DNA from: Aristolochia californica
Taxonomy: Eukaryota > Streptophyta > Magnoliopsida > Piperales > Aristolochiaceae
Length of the DNA stretch: 64,000 bases
Assembly (NCBI GenBank): GCA_029961685.1
Contig: JARWKL010000011.1
Coordinates: forward strand, 7,318,501-7,382,500
Direction of reading: 5' to 3'
Shown: piece after piece, positions 37,354 through 47,788 of the stretch
Numbering within the stretch: the first letter of the stretch is position 1
Layout of the letters: every line of letters begins with the position of its first letter
Program-made: the position numbers and the translations under genes
The notes under the pieces: generated by a model
Told to the model about the DNA's origin: nothing
The model's database searches: none
The model's input: the letters and a program-made list of their open reading frames with translations, nothing else

Positions 37354-37791
37354 TGTTGAATTTATGGAAAAGTGAAATAATTCATTGAGATCAATAACTT
37401 GTTGTAATCAGAGTATATGAACCTCTATTTATAGTAGAGGAGGATGTATAGTCCTTATACAACTTATCATTCAATCCTAATTAGATTACAACTCTTACTC
37501 TTCAATTTAAGTAAGTCTATCTAAACAACTAGAAGACTTACTTGAGTAGAACTAGGAGTCCTTCTTGATGTTCCAACTAATGTGATAATGATGCCAACAC
37601 ATAGTAATCATTGTGGGTCCTACTTCTTATGGCTTGGGCACATCTTGTGGGCCTTCCTTTGTCATGTGGCCCATCTTATAATACTTATATATGTGGGTCT
37701 TCCTTGGTCTTATGGGCTTGGGCCCATCTTCTAATACACTTCAATATGTAAGTCTTCCTTGGTCGTGTAGGCTTGGCATTGTCTTCCAACA
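37354..37791 (-). repeat. F array LTR 5
   Basis: Same termini. The stretch to its left lacks about 36 bases, including the hairpin found beside the PBS in other units. It has no PPT on its right and abuts an inverted LTR remnant instead. Confidence 0.86.
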
Positions 37792-38188
37792 ATATCTAAG
37801 ATTATTATAAGATGGGCCACACGACCAAGGAAGGCTCACAAGATGGGCCCAAGCCCATAAGAAGTAGGACCCAAAATGAGTACCATGAGCTAGCATCCTT
37901 ATTACATCAGTTGGAAGATCATGAAGGACTCACAAAAGTATCTTATCTTATGGTCACGTCTAAGATGAATTTTGGTTTGAGTTATGTTTGTCTTTTATCT
38001 ATATTCAGTTATTTAATTATATTAGGACTTATCTTTAAGTGTTAGAGTTTGGGCCTAATTGGGATACGGGTAGTTTTTTTGTAATTGGACTCTACTACCT
38101 TCCTCTATTATAAATAGAGGTTCATGTGCTCTGATTACAACAAGTTATTGATTTCAATGAAGTATTGCACTTTTCCATAAATTCAACA
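37792..38188 (+). repeat. F LTR remnant in opposite orientation
   Basis: Begins atatctaagattattataag, which aligns inside the F LTR about 115 bases from its sense start, and runs to the normal LTR end attcaaca. The missing first part is just what remains at 29610-29725, in the other orientation. Copia-E coding sequence starts directly after it. Confidence 0.85.
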
Positions 38189-38194
38189 ACTGAA

Positions 38195-39589
38195 TTGTCG
38201 CAAGCCTGGTCACATAAAGAAGAACTGAAGAGCACCGAAGAAGGATGAAAAGAAAAGGGATGCTGCAAATGCGGTGATCAAAGAGGTACAAGATGCTTTA
38301 CTCCTGTCGATTGATAGCTCTATTGACTCTTGGGTGTTAGATTATGGAGCTTCTTTTCACACCACCGCACACCATGAGATCATGGAGAATTATTTTGCTA
38401 GAAATCACGGGAAGGTGTATCTTGCTGATGGAGAACCTTTGGAAATTGTCAGTATTGGTAATGTTAGTTTGTGGATGTCAAACGGAATAGTGTAAAAAAT
38501 TCACAAGGTAAGACATGTGCCAAAACTGATGCGTAATCTGATCTATGTAGGGCAGCTTGATGATGAAGGTCATAATGTGACTTTTTGCATGGAATGTCAC
38601 AAAGGGAGCCATGGTTGTTGCATGAGAAGTTAAAATTGGAACTTTGAACATCACTTCCAGTTGTAGAGATATGGTTGCAGTTGCTGATGGTGTTACTTAT
38701 TCTGATTTGTGGCATTATAGGCTTGGTCACATGAGTGAGAAGGGAATGAAAGGGCTTCAATCCAAAGGAAAGCTACCAGGATTAAAAACTGTAAACAACA
38801 GTTTGTGTGAAGGTTGTATTTTAGGCAAGCAGAAAAAGGTTAGCTTTTCTAAGGGTAGAAAGGAGCAAAAGATAGTAATATTGTTGCTGGGTTACATAGA
38901 TGTGTGGGGCCTTCAAATATTACTTCCCTTGGTGGTTCTAACTACTATGTGATATTTATTGATGATGCAAGCAGAAAGGTATGAGCTTGTTTCCTTAAAA
39001 TAAATATGATGTCTTTGATACATTCAAGAGATGGAGAACAATGGTTGAGAATGAGACAGATTTGAAGGAGAAGTATTTGCAATCAGATAATGGGAGAGAA
39101 TATATAGATGATGATTTCAAGCGGTATTGTGTTGATAATGGAATCAAGATGAAGAAGACCATTCCTGAAAAACCTCAACAAAACGGTGTGGTAGAGAGGA
39201 TGAATATGACTTTTAATGAGAATGGTATGTGCATGAGATTGCATGTAGGATTGCCAAAGATGTTTTGGTTTGAGGCTATTAGCACCGCTGCCTATTTACT
39301 CGATAAAGGTCCCTCAACACCATTGGATTGCAAAATACTAGAAGAGGTCTAGAGAGGCAAAGAGGTAAACCTTTCTTTCTTGAAAGTTTTTGGCTATGTT
39401 TCTTATATTTATATTGATTTTGCTACTACAAATAAACTTGATGCTAAATCTAAGTTATGTTTCTTTATTGGTTGTGGTGGTAACGAGTTTGGTTATCGTT
39501 TCTGGGATAAAGAAAGTCGTAAGGTTATCAAGAGCAAGGATGTGATCTTCAACGAAGGTGCCCAGTATAAAGACAGGTTGAGAAAATAA
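38195..39589 (+). pseudogene. Copia-E gag end, protease and integrase
   Basis: Opens with half a zinc knuckle (NCRKPGHIKKN, then TGA where the last Cys should be). The protease site at about 38325-38350 reads VLDYGASFH, with DSG changed to DYG. Pre-integrase LWHYRLGHMSEKG and CEGCILGKQKK follow. The integrase core keeps LQSDNGREY and PQQNGVVERMN, with stops and a gap between. Further codons (FFIGCGGNEFGYRFWD) extend to 39589. Confidence 0.85.
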
Positions 39590-41065
39590 TTTGAGAGCAC
39601 AAGTCATGAAGTGATTAAATAGAGAGATCTTCCAGTTATTGAGATGGAGAATATTGCTCAGGATGACCAGAAAAATCTACCCTCATAAGTAAATCAGAAC
39701 ATTCCTATGGCTGAACTCAAGAGATCTGCTAGAACTAGTATACCACCATAGAGGTACTCCCCTACACTGAATTATATTATGTTGACTGATAATGGTGAAC
39801 TAGAGAGTTATTAGGATGTAGTGCAAGCTAATGAATCAACCAAGTGGGAGTTGGCCATGTCGTATGAGATGGATTCATTGTTATCCAATCAGACATGACA
39901 ATTGACCAAGTTACCAGAAGGGAAGAAGGCCTTGCATAATAAATGGGTGTACTGAATAAAAGACGGACATGATGGCAAAAAATGGTACAAGGCTAGACTG
40001 GTGGTAAAAGGCTTTCAAATAAAAGAAGGTATTGACTACACTGAGATTTTCTTTCCAGTAATGAAATTGACTACTATTAGAATAGTGATTGGACTAGTGG
40101 CAAATGAAAACTTGCACTTAGAGCATTTGGATGTAAAGACAACCTTTCTTCATGGTAATTTGGAAGAAGAAATTTACATGATGTAGCCATGGGGTTTCAA
40201 AGCACAAGGAAAGGAGAAAATGGTGTGGAAACTTCAAAAGAGCTTGTATGGTCTTAAACAAACTCAAAGACAATAGTATAAGAAGTTTGACACCTTTATG
40301 AGTAGTAATGGTTTCTTGAGGTGCCATATAGATCATTGCTGTTATGTGAAGAAGCTTGATGACTCCTACATCATTCTACTGCTATATGTTGATGACATAT
40401 TGATAGTAGGTGCTTGCAAACAGGAAATAGATAAGCAGAAAAGGGCATTGCCCAAAAAGTTTGCAATGATGGATTTGGGTGCTGCAAAGCAAATCCTTGG
40501 GATGAGGATTACTAGGGATACTAATGTCTTGAAACTATCACAAGAAGAATATGTGCAGAAGGTGTTGAGCATATTCAACATAAATGATACAAAACTAGTG
40601 AGTACACCTTTGACTAGTCACTTTAGGCTATCTAAGCAGCAGCCACCTTCTATAGAGCAGGAGCGAGCAAACATGGCTAATGTGCCTTATGCTTCTACTA
40701 TTGGCAGTCTCATGTATGCCATGGTGTACACCAGACCAAACATAGCTCATGCAGTGGGAGTTGTTAGTAGATATATGAGTAATCAGGGTAAGCAACATTG
40801 AGAACTAGTGAAGTGGATTCTTAGGTATTTGAGAGGCACTGTAGACTTAACCTTATATTTCAAAAAGTCAGGCTTGGGATTATAGGGTTATGTAGATGTT
40901 GACATGGATAGAGACATTGATGGCAGGAAGAGTACCACTGGATATGTATACACATTGGGTGGTATAACAGTTAGTTGGGTCTCTAAGTTGCAAAAGATAG
41001 TTGATATTTCCACTACTGAGACAGAATATGTCACCATGACCGAAGCCTGCAAAAAGATGGTATTG
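39590..41065 (+). pseudogene. Copia-E reverse transcriptase and RNase H, first part
   Basis: RT blocks: ARLVVKGFQIKEGIDY, HLDVKTTFLHGNLEEEIYM, LQKSLYGLKQ, the catalytic YVDD near 40386 and IGSLMYAMVYTRPNIAHAVG. RNase H starts after 40801 (WILRYLRGTVDLTLYF, GRKSTTGYVYTLGG). Stops occur at about 40184, 40274, 40799 and 40882. It is interrupted near 41066 by an LTR fragment of its own family. Confidence 0.87.
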
Positions 41066-41405
41066 TCCATGAGATATTGATTGTTGTTTCATTAAAGGCA
41101 ATTTGTAAATTTCACTCTTGTAATACGATTGCCCTAACTTTCTCTTTAAACCAGGGGACACCGCTAGAGTATCTCGAGTTGCAGCCTGAGAGGCTAGAGA
41201 GAAACACCTATAAGTGTGCGATTTCTCTTGTAAACTATTTCATCTTCATAGTAGATTACTGCAATGGAAAAAGATAGGATGTAGTCTCACCTTGAGGTAA
41301 ACCTGTATAAATCTTGTTGTGCTTTTTTGTGCTTGCTTTTCCCTTCTTTCGTGTTTATTATTATTGCTCTCGTTAGTTTGGAATTAGGGAGTTGAATTCC
41401 TAATA
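41066..41405 (+). repeat. LTR fragment of the Copia-E family inside RNase H
   Basis: From atattgattgttg to gaattcctaata it matches the last two thirds of the Copia-E 3' LTR. The RNase H reading resumes at about 41411 (SF.EEL, MHGENVLYCDSQ). The first part of the LTR is missing and I see no convincing TSD. Confidence 0.75.
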
Positions 41406-41410
41406 TTATA

Positions 41411-41687
41411 GTCCTTTTGGGAAGAATTAGATCTCATGCATGGGGAGAATGTGTTATATTGCGATAGTCAGAGGGCTATTCATTTAGCAAAGAATCTTGT
41501 TTATTATGCTAAAACAAAGCACATACAGGTGTATTATCACTTCATTAGATCGGCTCTGAAGGATGGAGTCTTAGCACTTGTGAAAAGTCAAGGAAGTCAG
41601 AATCAGGCTGATATGTTGACAAAGACTAGTATGATTGAGAAAATGAAGTTGTGCGTAACTTCAGTTGAACTTCTCTCTGAGGATTGA
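41411..41687 (+). pseudogene. Copia-E RNase H, last part
   Basis: Reads MHGENVLYCDSQRAIHLAKN, then QADMLTKTSMIEKMKLC and ends at TGA. A tail of about 58 bases with a PPT-like ccaagtgggaga leads to the 3' LTR. Confidence 0.85.
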
Positions 41688-41745
41688 GAAGCTATTGCTG
41701 TTGTAGAGGAGATATTGATAATGGATTAGTCTCCAAGTGGGAGAT

Positions 41746-42218
41746 TATTAAATTGTGGAGCATAATTAATACCGTACCCTTTGACATGGATCAACCTTCA
41801 CAATAAGGTTGTTGTGGGGGTTGGAAGGGGGCGAAACCCCCGGCGAGTCCACAATATATTGATTGTTGTGTCATTAAGGGTAGTGTGGGGATTTCACATT
41901 TGAAATCCGGTTGCCCTAACTTTCTCTTTATATGGGGGCACCGTTGTTAGGGTTTTATCACCTTGATGAGTATCATCATCCCGAGGAGTATCTGGAGTTG
42001 TAGCTCGAGAAATTAGAGAAAAACACCTGTAAGTGTGTGCGATTTCTCTTTGTAAATTATTTCATCTTCATTGTAGATTACTACAACGGTAGAAGATAGG
42101 ACGTAGTCTCACCTGGATGCGAACCTAGATAAATGTAGTTGTTATTTTGTTTTTCCTTCTTCTATGATTATTATTATTACTCTTGTTAGTGTGAAATTAG
42201 GGTGTCTAATTCCTAACA
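41746..42218 (+). repeat. Copia-E 3' LTR
   Basis: TATTAAATTGTGG...CCTAACA, followed by TSD TGTAG. It contains a GC-rich inverted repeat (ggggg cgaaa ccccc, about 41827-41842). Confidence 0.88.
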
Positions 42219-42388
42219 TGTAGTCTTAAGGGCATTATGGACATTATAACATTATCTCAAAAACTATAAATAGAGACAATTGGCTTTAGGTAGAGCATTC
42301 AAGCTCTCTTCTCTTATCTTCTTCTTTTCTTCTCCTCTCCCTCTCTTACTTTGCTCAAGAGTCTAATCATGGGATCCTAAATTCAACA
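42219..42388 (+). repeat. Element B 3' LTR, second part
   Basis: Resumes with the TSD copy tgtag and matches 6514-6656 through actataaatagag to ttcaaca. It is followed by TSD CAAAC. Confidence 0.88.
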
Positions 42389-42393
42389 CAAAC

Positions 42394-43597
42394 GAATCTA
42401 AAATATGTTCTTTGTTTTGAAAAACTAGGCCAAATTGTAATGATAGAACTTCAACAAATTTGACCAAGTATAATTTTTTGGAGGATGACCACAATTTTCG
42501 GAGTTGACAATCCATAAGATACACAACGAAGTAAAAAAAAAATGTAAAACTTGATCACGACATCGAAGTAGGAAATTTTTGCATACCTTGAACGAACACA
42601 TCACGGGGTGAGTAATTTTAACCAAAAATTTTCGATCAGAAGAGAAATTTGGCTAAAAAAATCGAATTTTAAGAGAAAAGGAAACTCAATTTACGTCATG
42701 GAGAGATAATAAGAGAGAAAACAGGAAAAAGGGAGAGATTTTTGGCATAATTGACCTTTGGCACTTTTGATATCGATATCTCCAAAAATATAGCTTAGAA
42801 TAAAAAAAAATTGTTGCTAAAAAAACTTGACTCAAATTGCTTTAAAATCATACCTAATTTGACATTAAAATCTTCGTTCTTGAATCTCTTATGACCTCTT
42901 TATTTGCTTCATTCTGTAGTTTAACCCTTGTTGACTCCAATGTAAATACCTCCTTAAATATAGATTAATTTGACATAAAAGTTTCTCCTTCTAAAACTAA
43001 AATTTGATACTTTTGATCAAAGTATATTTTTATTCATGAAATATACTTATTTTGAGAGAAAGAATCTGATAGATTTCAGACTCTTTAATCTGGCCGAACT
43101 GAGTACTTTTTCTTCTTTGGCTAGCATGATCATTAACTCTTCCGAGATTGATATCTCCTTCTAGAAAACTCAGATTGAGAATTGATTGGATAGGTAAGAA
43201 AATACACTTACAGATATTTATTTTGTTGTTTAATTCTTCATATAAAGTCTCATTCTTGATGGTATAAAATTCCTCAAAAGTGAAGCTTCTTGCAATTGCT
43301 TAAACCTCTTTTGCAGTATAACCTTTGCTGCTTGAAATATCGATTTCTCTTTGTAGAAAACTACAATTGCCAAAATTATTTTTTTGAGTTGGAAATTAAA
43401 CTCAGATATCTTAGCATCAAAATACAATTTTCAATATAAAGTATAGAGGTTCAAATGCAAAGAAACCAATGAATATTGGGACATAAAGTAAGAACAAAGA
43501 TAATACGAACTTAAACTACTAGAAATGATTGATCAGAAAAGGATTACATTATCTTTGTGGTTGATTGAGTAAACACATAAAACCCGCTCTAATACCA
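42394..43597 (-). other. F-prime interior, right part
   Basis: Non-coding. It contains diverged copies of the F interior repeats (tgttgactccaatgtaaata, tcttccgagattgatatctc, gaaatatcgatttctctttg) and ends with the PBS complement at 43586-43597. The left part at 5730-6314 is likewise non-coding. Confidence 0.7.
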
Positions 43598-43925
43598 TTT
43601 TGAATCACTAAAAAAAAGAAATACTTCATTAACTTGTTGTAATTTGAGTACAATGAACCTTTATTTATAATAGAGGAAACAAGTAGACTGAAATTACAAT
43701 TAAATTACCCTTATCGCAGTTACACCCAAAGTTAAACACTAAAAGATACGTCCTAGCACAAATGAACAACTAAATATAAATTGAAGACTAATATAACTAC
43801 AACACCTTTAATTGTGACTCTCCTATGAGACTCCTATAAGACTCCACCATATTAATTTTGGCTTTGTGCAACTACTTGTTGTGAGAGTCATATAAACCTC
43901 TTCCATATTACTATTAAAGCCAACA
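43598..43925 (-). repeat. F-prime 5' LTR (right)
   Basis: Aligns with 5393-5729 over most of its length. The right edge is blurred (the family's cttcaaca appears as gccaaca) and no TSD is visible. Confidence 0.68.
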
Positions 43926-43973
43926 AACATAAAATTTGAAGTTCATCTTCATCTTCATTTCGGGAGGGGGTTA

Positions 43974-45109
43974 GTCCGCGATGAACTTTAATTGAAGTGA
44001 AGAATTAAATTGAACTTAAATGAATTAATTCAACTTCAACTCATCCTTGGGTGTTGGTGTAGACGAGTTGAAGTGCACTGGAAAACAAATTCCAGTGTTA
44101 GTGCCCCCAAATCAAAAGTATGATATAAACAAGAGAATGATTAACCTTTTATAATACACTTAAATAGAACATATACCTAAACAAATAATTAACCAAAATA
44201 AACATGGTTACTACACTTATAAATGATTTAATGTGTAGTATTAAAATATGTTAATATCCTAATTAACGAAAAACTATATTATATTACTTAATGATTAAAA
44301 TTTATAATAAATTAATACAATAATTTCGTGTGACTAGAATAAATTATTAAAAATTAATAAAAAAATAAAAATAACAGAAGCGAATATAATAAATAAATAA
44401 ATAAATTATTTTTTAATAACATAAGATATATTTTAACATTTAAACTCACTAATTTAATAAAGTAATAAAAAAATTAATGTAATAAATAAATATATATATT
44501 TATCAATAACATAGTATATATTTTTATGTATTAATAATTAATAATTTATTGTCACAAAATTTAAAACCATTGGTTTAATTAATTATAGCAATGGGATAAT
44601 TAAACCAAATTTTTTTATCAAATATTTATTTAATTTATTTAATTATGACTATTAAATCACTAATTTAATATAGTAATTATAAAATGAATATATTACATAA
44701 ATAAAAATAATTATTTTATAAATAAAAAATATAAATTATTATTCTTATTACGATGGTTTAATTTTTCCTTAACTTAGGAAAAACTAAACCATCGTCTTCC
44801 TCACGGGGCACGTCATCTTCCTTAGCGGCGGGAGTACGGCGACAGAGGCGGTGCTTCGACGGTCCGCCGAGAGGGAGAAGAGAGGGAGGCCAAGAGAGAA
44901 CCGAGAGGCTCGGCCTCCCGTGCTCAGCAACGGAGATCGAGAGGGAGAGGGAGGAAGGCCGACGGTTGGGGGGGGGTTTGCCTAGGAGAATGAATTAACG
45001 CGATTCACTTGAAGAGTAATTCATTCTACACTAACCCATTTATCTAATGAACTAGGTAATGCGGGGAGAATTCATTCTACTTCATTTTGGAGTAACCCCC
45101 TTTCATGCA
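43974..45109. mobile_element. Non-autonomous PIF/Harbinger derivative
   Basis: Inverted ends: gggggttagtccgcgatgaa on the left and, complemented, gggggttactccaaaatgaa on the right. The left 0.8 kb matches 45120-46000, the left non-coding part of the larger copy next door. The GC-rich purine section (about 44820-44990) matches the right part near 49800-50110. The transposase region between is absent, so this looks like an internal-deletion derivative. I could not confirm a 3-base TSD. Confidence 0.7.
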
Positions 45110-46085
45110 TCTACATGAACTTCTTCTTCGAAATGGGTATCAGTGTGGACAAGTTCGTGTGCACTAGAAAACAGTTTCCAGTGTTAGTGCCCTCAAATGA
45201 GAAAAATATAGAAAATAAGAGAATTAACAACTTGTAATAGTATACTTAATTAAAATATAATACTTAAACATTAAATTAGGTTAAACAAATATTATTACTA
45301 CTCGAATAATTAATTTAATGTATAACTAACATATATTAATATACTAATTAGTTGAATTATATATTATATTATTTAATAATTATTGTTTATTGTACGTTAA
45401 TACAGTAATTACGTGAGCCAATTAATTGTGCACATGATTAATTATAAAAAATAAATAAATAACCTTAAAAATAACATAAACAAATATAATACATTTAGTT
45501 ATTAATTTATTGATAATATATGGTATTCTTTAACTTAAAAAAGTAATGATTAAACATGAAAAATCTATCAAATGCTAACTTTAACACACTATATATTTTT
45601 ACATATTATTAATTAATAATATTTTTCCATTAAATTTAAAACCTTTGATTTTATGAATTTAAAAAATGAGTTAATTAAACCAAGTGCTTGAGTTAGCAAT
45701 ATTTAAATTACCACTATTAAATCACTAATACAATAGAGTAATTAAAAACAAATATGATTAATAAATAAAAAAATATTTTATTAATAACATAAGATGGATT
45801 TTTTACATGGTATTAATTAATAATATATTTTGACAAAATTAAAACTAATAAATTAATCAAATGCATAATTTAACTAAATTTTGTTTACCAGACTTAAATA
45901 TCAAGTTTAATATAGTAATAAAATTTTTAAAAATATTAAATAAATACATATACAACTTTATTAATAACCTAAAAGAAAGATTATTCAAATACCAAGTTCG
46001 TGCCTTTAATATTAAAATCACCAAGTTAGAAGTTTAGTACATATGAACGACACCTTCAAAAGCATTAAGATACAACTATCATTTA

Positions 46086-47461
46086 TCATTCTACATGGAA
46101 GTCGCTATGGCTTCTCGAAATTGTGCGGCTCATGTGGATTTTCAATGAATGTTGCCTTCGAAAGCTTGTTACTTGACTACCCTCATCCTCAAGACCATCG
46201 CTATCGTCACTGTCTGTATCATCCATTGCACCTAATTGGACCGCATCACCTCCTCCATCGAGCTCGCCACCCGAATCATCATCTTCATCTTCAAATAGAT
46301 CATCGTAATCCTCTCCACGTATATAATTATGCAATATGTAATAAGCAAGTACAATATTTTTTGGATCTTAAAAAAAATGGAGGAACGCCTTTCAACATTT
46401 GAAATCGAGCTTTTAAAGCACCAAAAGTTTGCTCAATAGTATTCCGCAAAGATGAGTGTCTTCGGTTGAATAATTCTTTTTCATTTCTAGGAATATTATC
46501 TCCAAATTCTTGTAGATGATATCGAGTTCCTCGATATGGAACCAAAAATCCCGAAAGATTTGCATAACCAACATCGACTAGATAATATTTACTTATAATA
46601 GAAATTATAGTCCACATAAAATAATTGAAGATAAAATAGATAAAAAATAACTGCATAAAAATATATTATTTACCTTCAAGTACAAAGATTCTATCTCGGC
46701 GAGTCAATGCATCCTTCAGTACACGGGAATCAGCTACTGATCCCCCCCATCCAACAAGTACATATGTGAATTGCATGTCAAATGAACATGCTGCCATCAC
46801 ATTTTGCGATAGATAACCCTTTCTATTCCAGAACCTTTGTTGTTCTTCAAGTGGAATGTTCTCTTTGATATGAGTTCCATCAATAGCCCCAATACAATCC
46901 TAATTATACATTTTCAATTAATATTGACTAACTTTGTATATTAATCTAAAATTTTTGAGTTAGAGGAAGTAATGTTACCTTGAAGTACGGATAAAACATT
47001 GAACTGGTTAAAATCTTCGAGTGTGCACATTTCGAAGGCGTTTTGACATAATCAGAGTAAAGTTTGAGGATTGCATCCAACACCTTGTTGAAATACCTAC
47101 TTATGTTTCAGTTCGATCTATCAAACATGTCTGCTGTGATACTATAAGATTGTTGTTGACCAACAATTAGGAGGAAATTTGCAAGTTGTTCTTAAACTGA
47201 GATGGTCTTTTGTGGCTGATAAAAACCCTCTAGTAGTATCTCTGACAATTTGTGAAATACTATTTGATTCATCCTATAAACTTTCCAAAATTTAACTGGT
47301 GATTTGTTTAGTGCATTTTGAAAATACAATGGACCGTTAATCCCACAAGAATGTGGTACACGTTTGTTGCAATGGCAGAGATAGTATCTTCCCATGGAGA
47401 AAAAGAAAGTTGTGAATGCAATAATTGTTGCAATCTTTTCTTCGTCTGTCATAATGTCCAT
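46086..47461 (-). pseudogene. PIF/Harbinger transposase (DDE_Tnp_4 type nuclease)
   Basis: Exons on the minus strand: about 47461-46980 (SMGRYYL, RVPHSCGINGPLYFQ, then KVLDAILKLYSDY), 46903-46673 (CIGAIDGTHIKENIP, GWGGSVADSRVL, TRRDRIFVLEG) and about 46590-46086 (LVDVGYANLSGFLVPYRGTR, RHSSLRNTIEQTFGALKARF, LHNYIRGEDYDD and an acidic tail). The DGTH, DSRVL and IEQTFG blocks carry the three acidic catalytic positions. Donors of the form G|GTAA fit the two introns. Damage: two stops in exon 1 (after TISV and SN) and a frameshift in an A run near 46372. It would cut and rejoin element ends; it is now dead. Confidence 0.88.
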
Positions 47462-47788
47462 GGAAATCTACAAATTCAATCGCCTAAAAGTCATAAACAC
47501 AAATAAACATCAATCTTCAATCATAACCTATTTGCAATCACACCTATACACAACCATATTCATCCACAATCCCACATCCTACCTTCTATTACATCCCTAT
47601 GCAACCATATCCATTTAATTGTCCACATCCATACTCATCCACCATATTCATCCATGCAATATATTAACACAACAATCACGTAAAATAAAAATATTAACCA
47701 CACTAATAAGTCTTACAACGTCATAATTCAAACATCATACCAAATACATAAAAATATTCCAAAAGAAGATAAGTGTACTTAAAACGCA

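Larger units (their letters stand above)
29610..37791 (-). mobile_element. Tandem array of F units sharing LTRs
   Basis: In minus orientation the order is a partial LTR (29610-29725), then four interiors separated by LTRs at 31302-31757, 33334-33775, 35363-35800 and 37354-37791. LTR starts are 2032, 2029 and 1991 bases apart. Each LTR has a PPT complement (cactccccctcaagctgg) on its right, except the last, and a PBS complement (tctgatacca) on its left, so all four units are head to tail. Interiors hold no pol domain. Each carries a 94-codon minus frame near the PPT (29836-30120, 31868-32152, 33898-34182, 35923-36207). The last two copies of that frame are identical in protein. The third and fourth units also share a longer TA run (about 33840 and 35866). 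Confidence 0.9.
29461..42218 (+). mobile_element. Copia-E: Ty1/copia element nested in the LTR of element B
   Basis: TSD TGTAG is perfect (29456-29460 and 42219-42223) and the B LTR rejoins across it. The 5' LTR is truncated (29461 to about 29609). The 3' LTR is complete (41746-42218). Both open TATTAA where the solo LTR at 62142-62640 has TGTTAA. The rest of the 5' LTR, the PBS and most of gag are missing and replaced by the F array (29610-38188). Protease to RNase H occupies 38195-41687 with many stops. Confidence 0.88.
6320..42388 (+). mobile_element. Element B: non-autonomous copia-like LTR element, nested host
   Basis: The 5' LTR is 6320-6656, followed at once by a perfect PBS (TGGTATCAGAGC, 6657-6668). 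The 3' LTR is 29277-29460 plus 42224-42388, split by Copia-E. Five-base TSDs CAAAC lie at 6315-6319 and 42389-42393, an exact match 36 kb apart. Without the nested insertions B is about 3.0 kb. Its interior is a purine-rich leader (6669-6827) and 27163-29276, which resembles the F interior in plus orientation and ends with codons of a copia RNase H tail (NKLGVYDVLSP) before the 3' LTR. No gag, protease, integrase or RT is present, so B would depend on another element's proteins. Confidence 0.85.
5393..43925 (-). mobile_element. F-prime: outermost LTR retrotransposon of the nested stack
   Basis: Two related LTRs in minus orientation, 5393-5729 and about 43598-43925, share the series aacttattgta, tataatagaggaaacaagta and acacccaaagttaaacacta. 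A PPT-like purine run (minus strand TTGAGGGTGAG) adjoins the left LTR. A PBS (minus strand TGGTATTAGAGC, one base from TGGTATCAGAGC) adjoins the right one. With element B and one copy of its TSD removed, F-prime is about 2.5 kb. Its interior (5730-6319 and 42394-43597) has no pol domain and resembles the F interior. I could not find a matching TSD at the outer edges, so the ends may be eroded or recombined. Confidence 0.7.

Noticed and set aside
29610..37791. CRISPR-like or satellite reading of the regular repeats
   Set aside because: The 2-kb period, LTR termini, PBS and PPT explain the array as a retrotransposon.
5388..43930. TSD for F-prime
   Set aside because: Left flank gggat and right flank aacat do not match; I do not claim a TSD for this element.
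46043..46402. 119-codon plus frame rich in His
   Set aside because: It is the shadow of the acidic C-terminus of the Harbinger transposase on the other strand.
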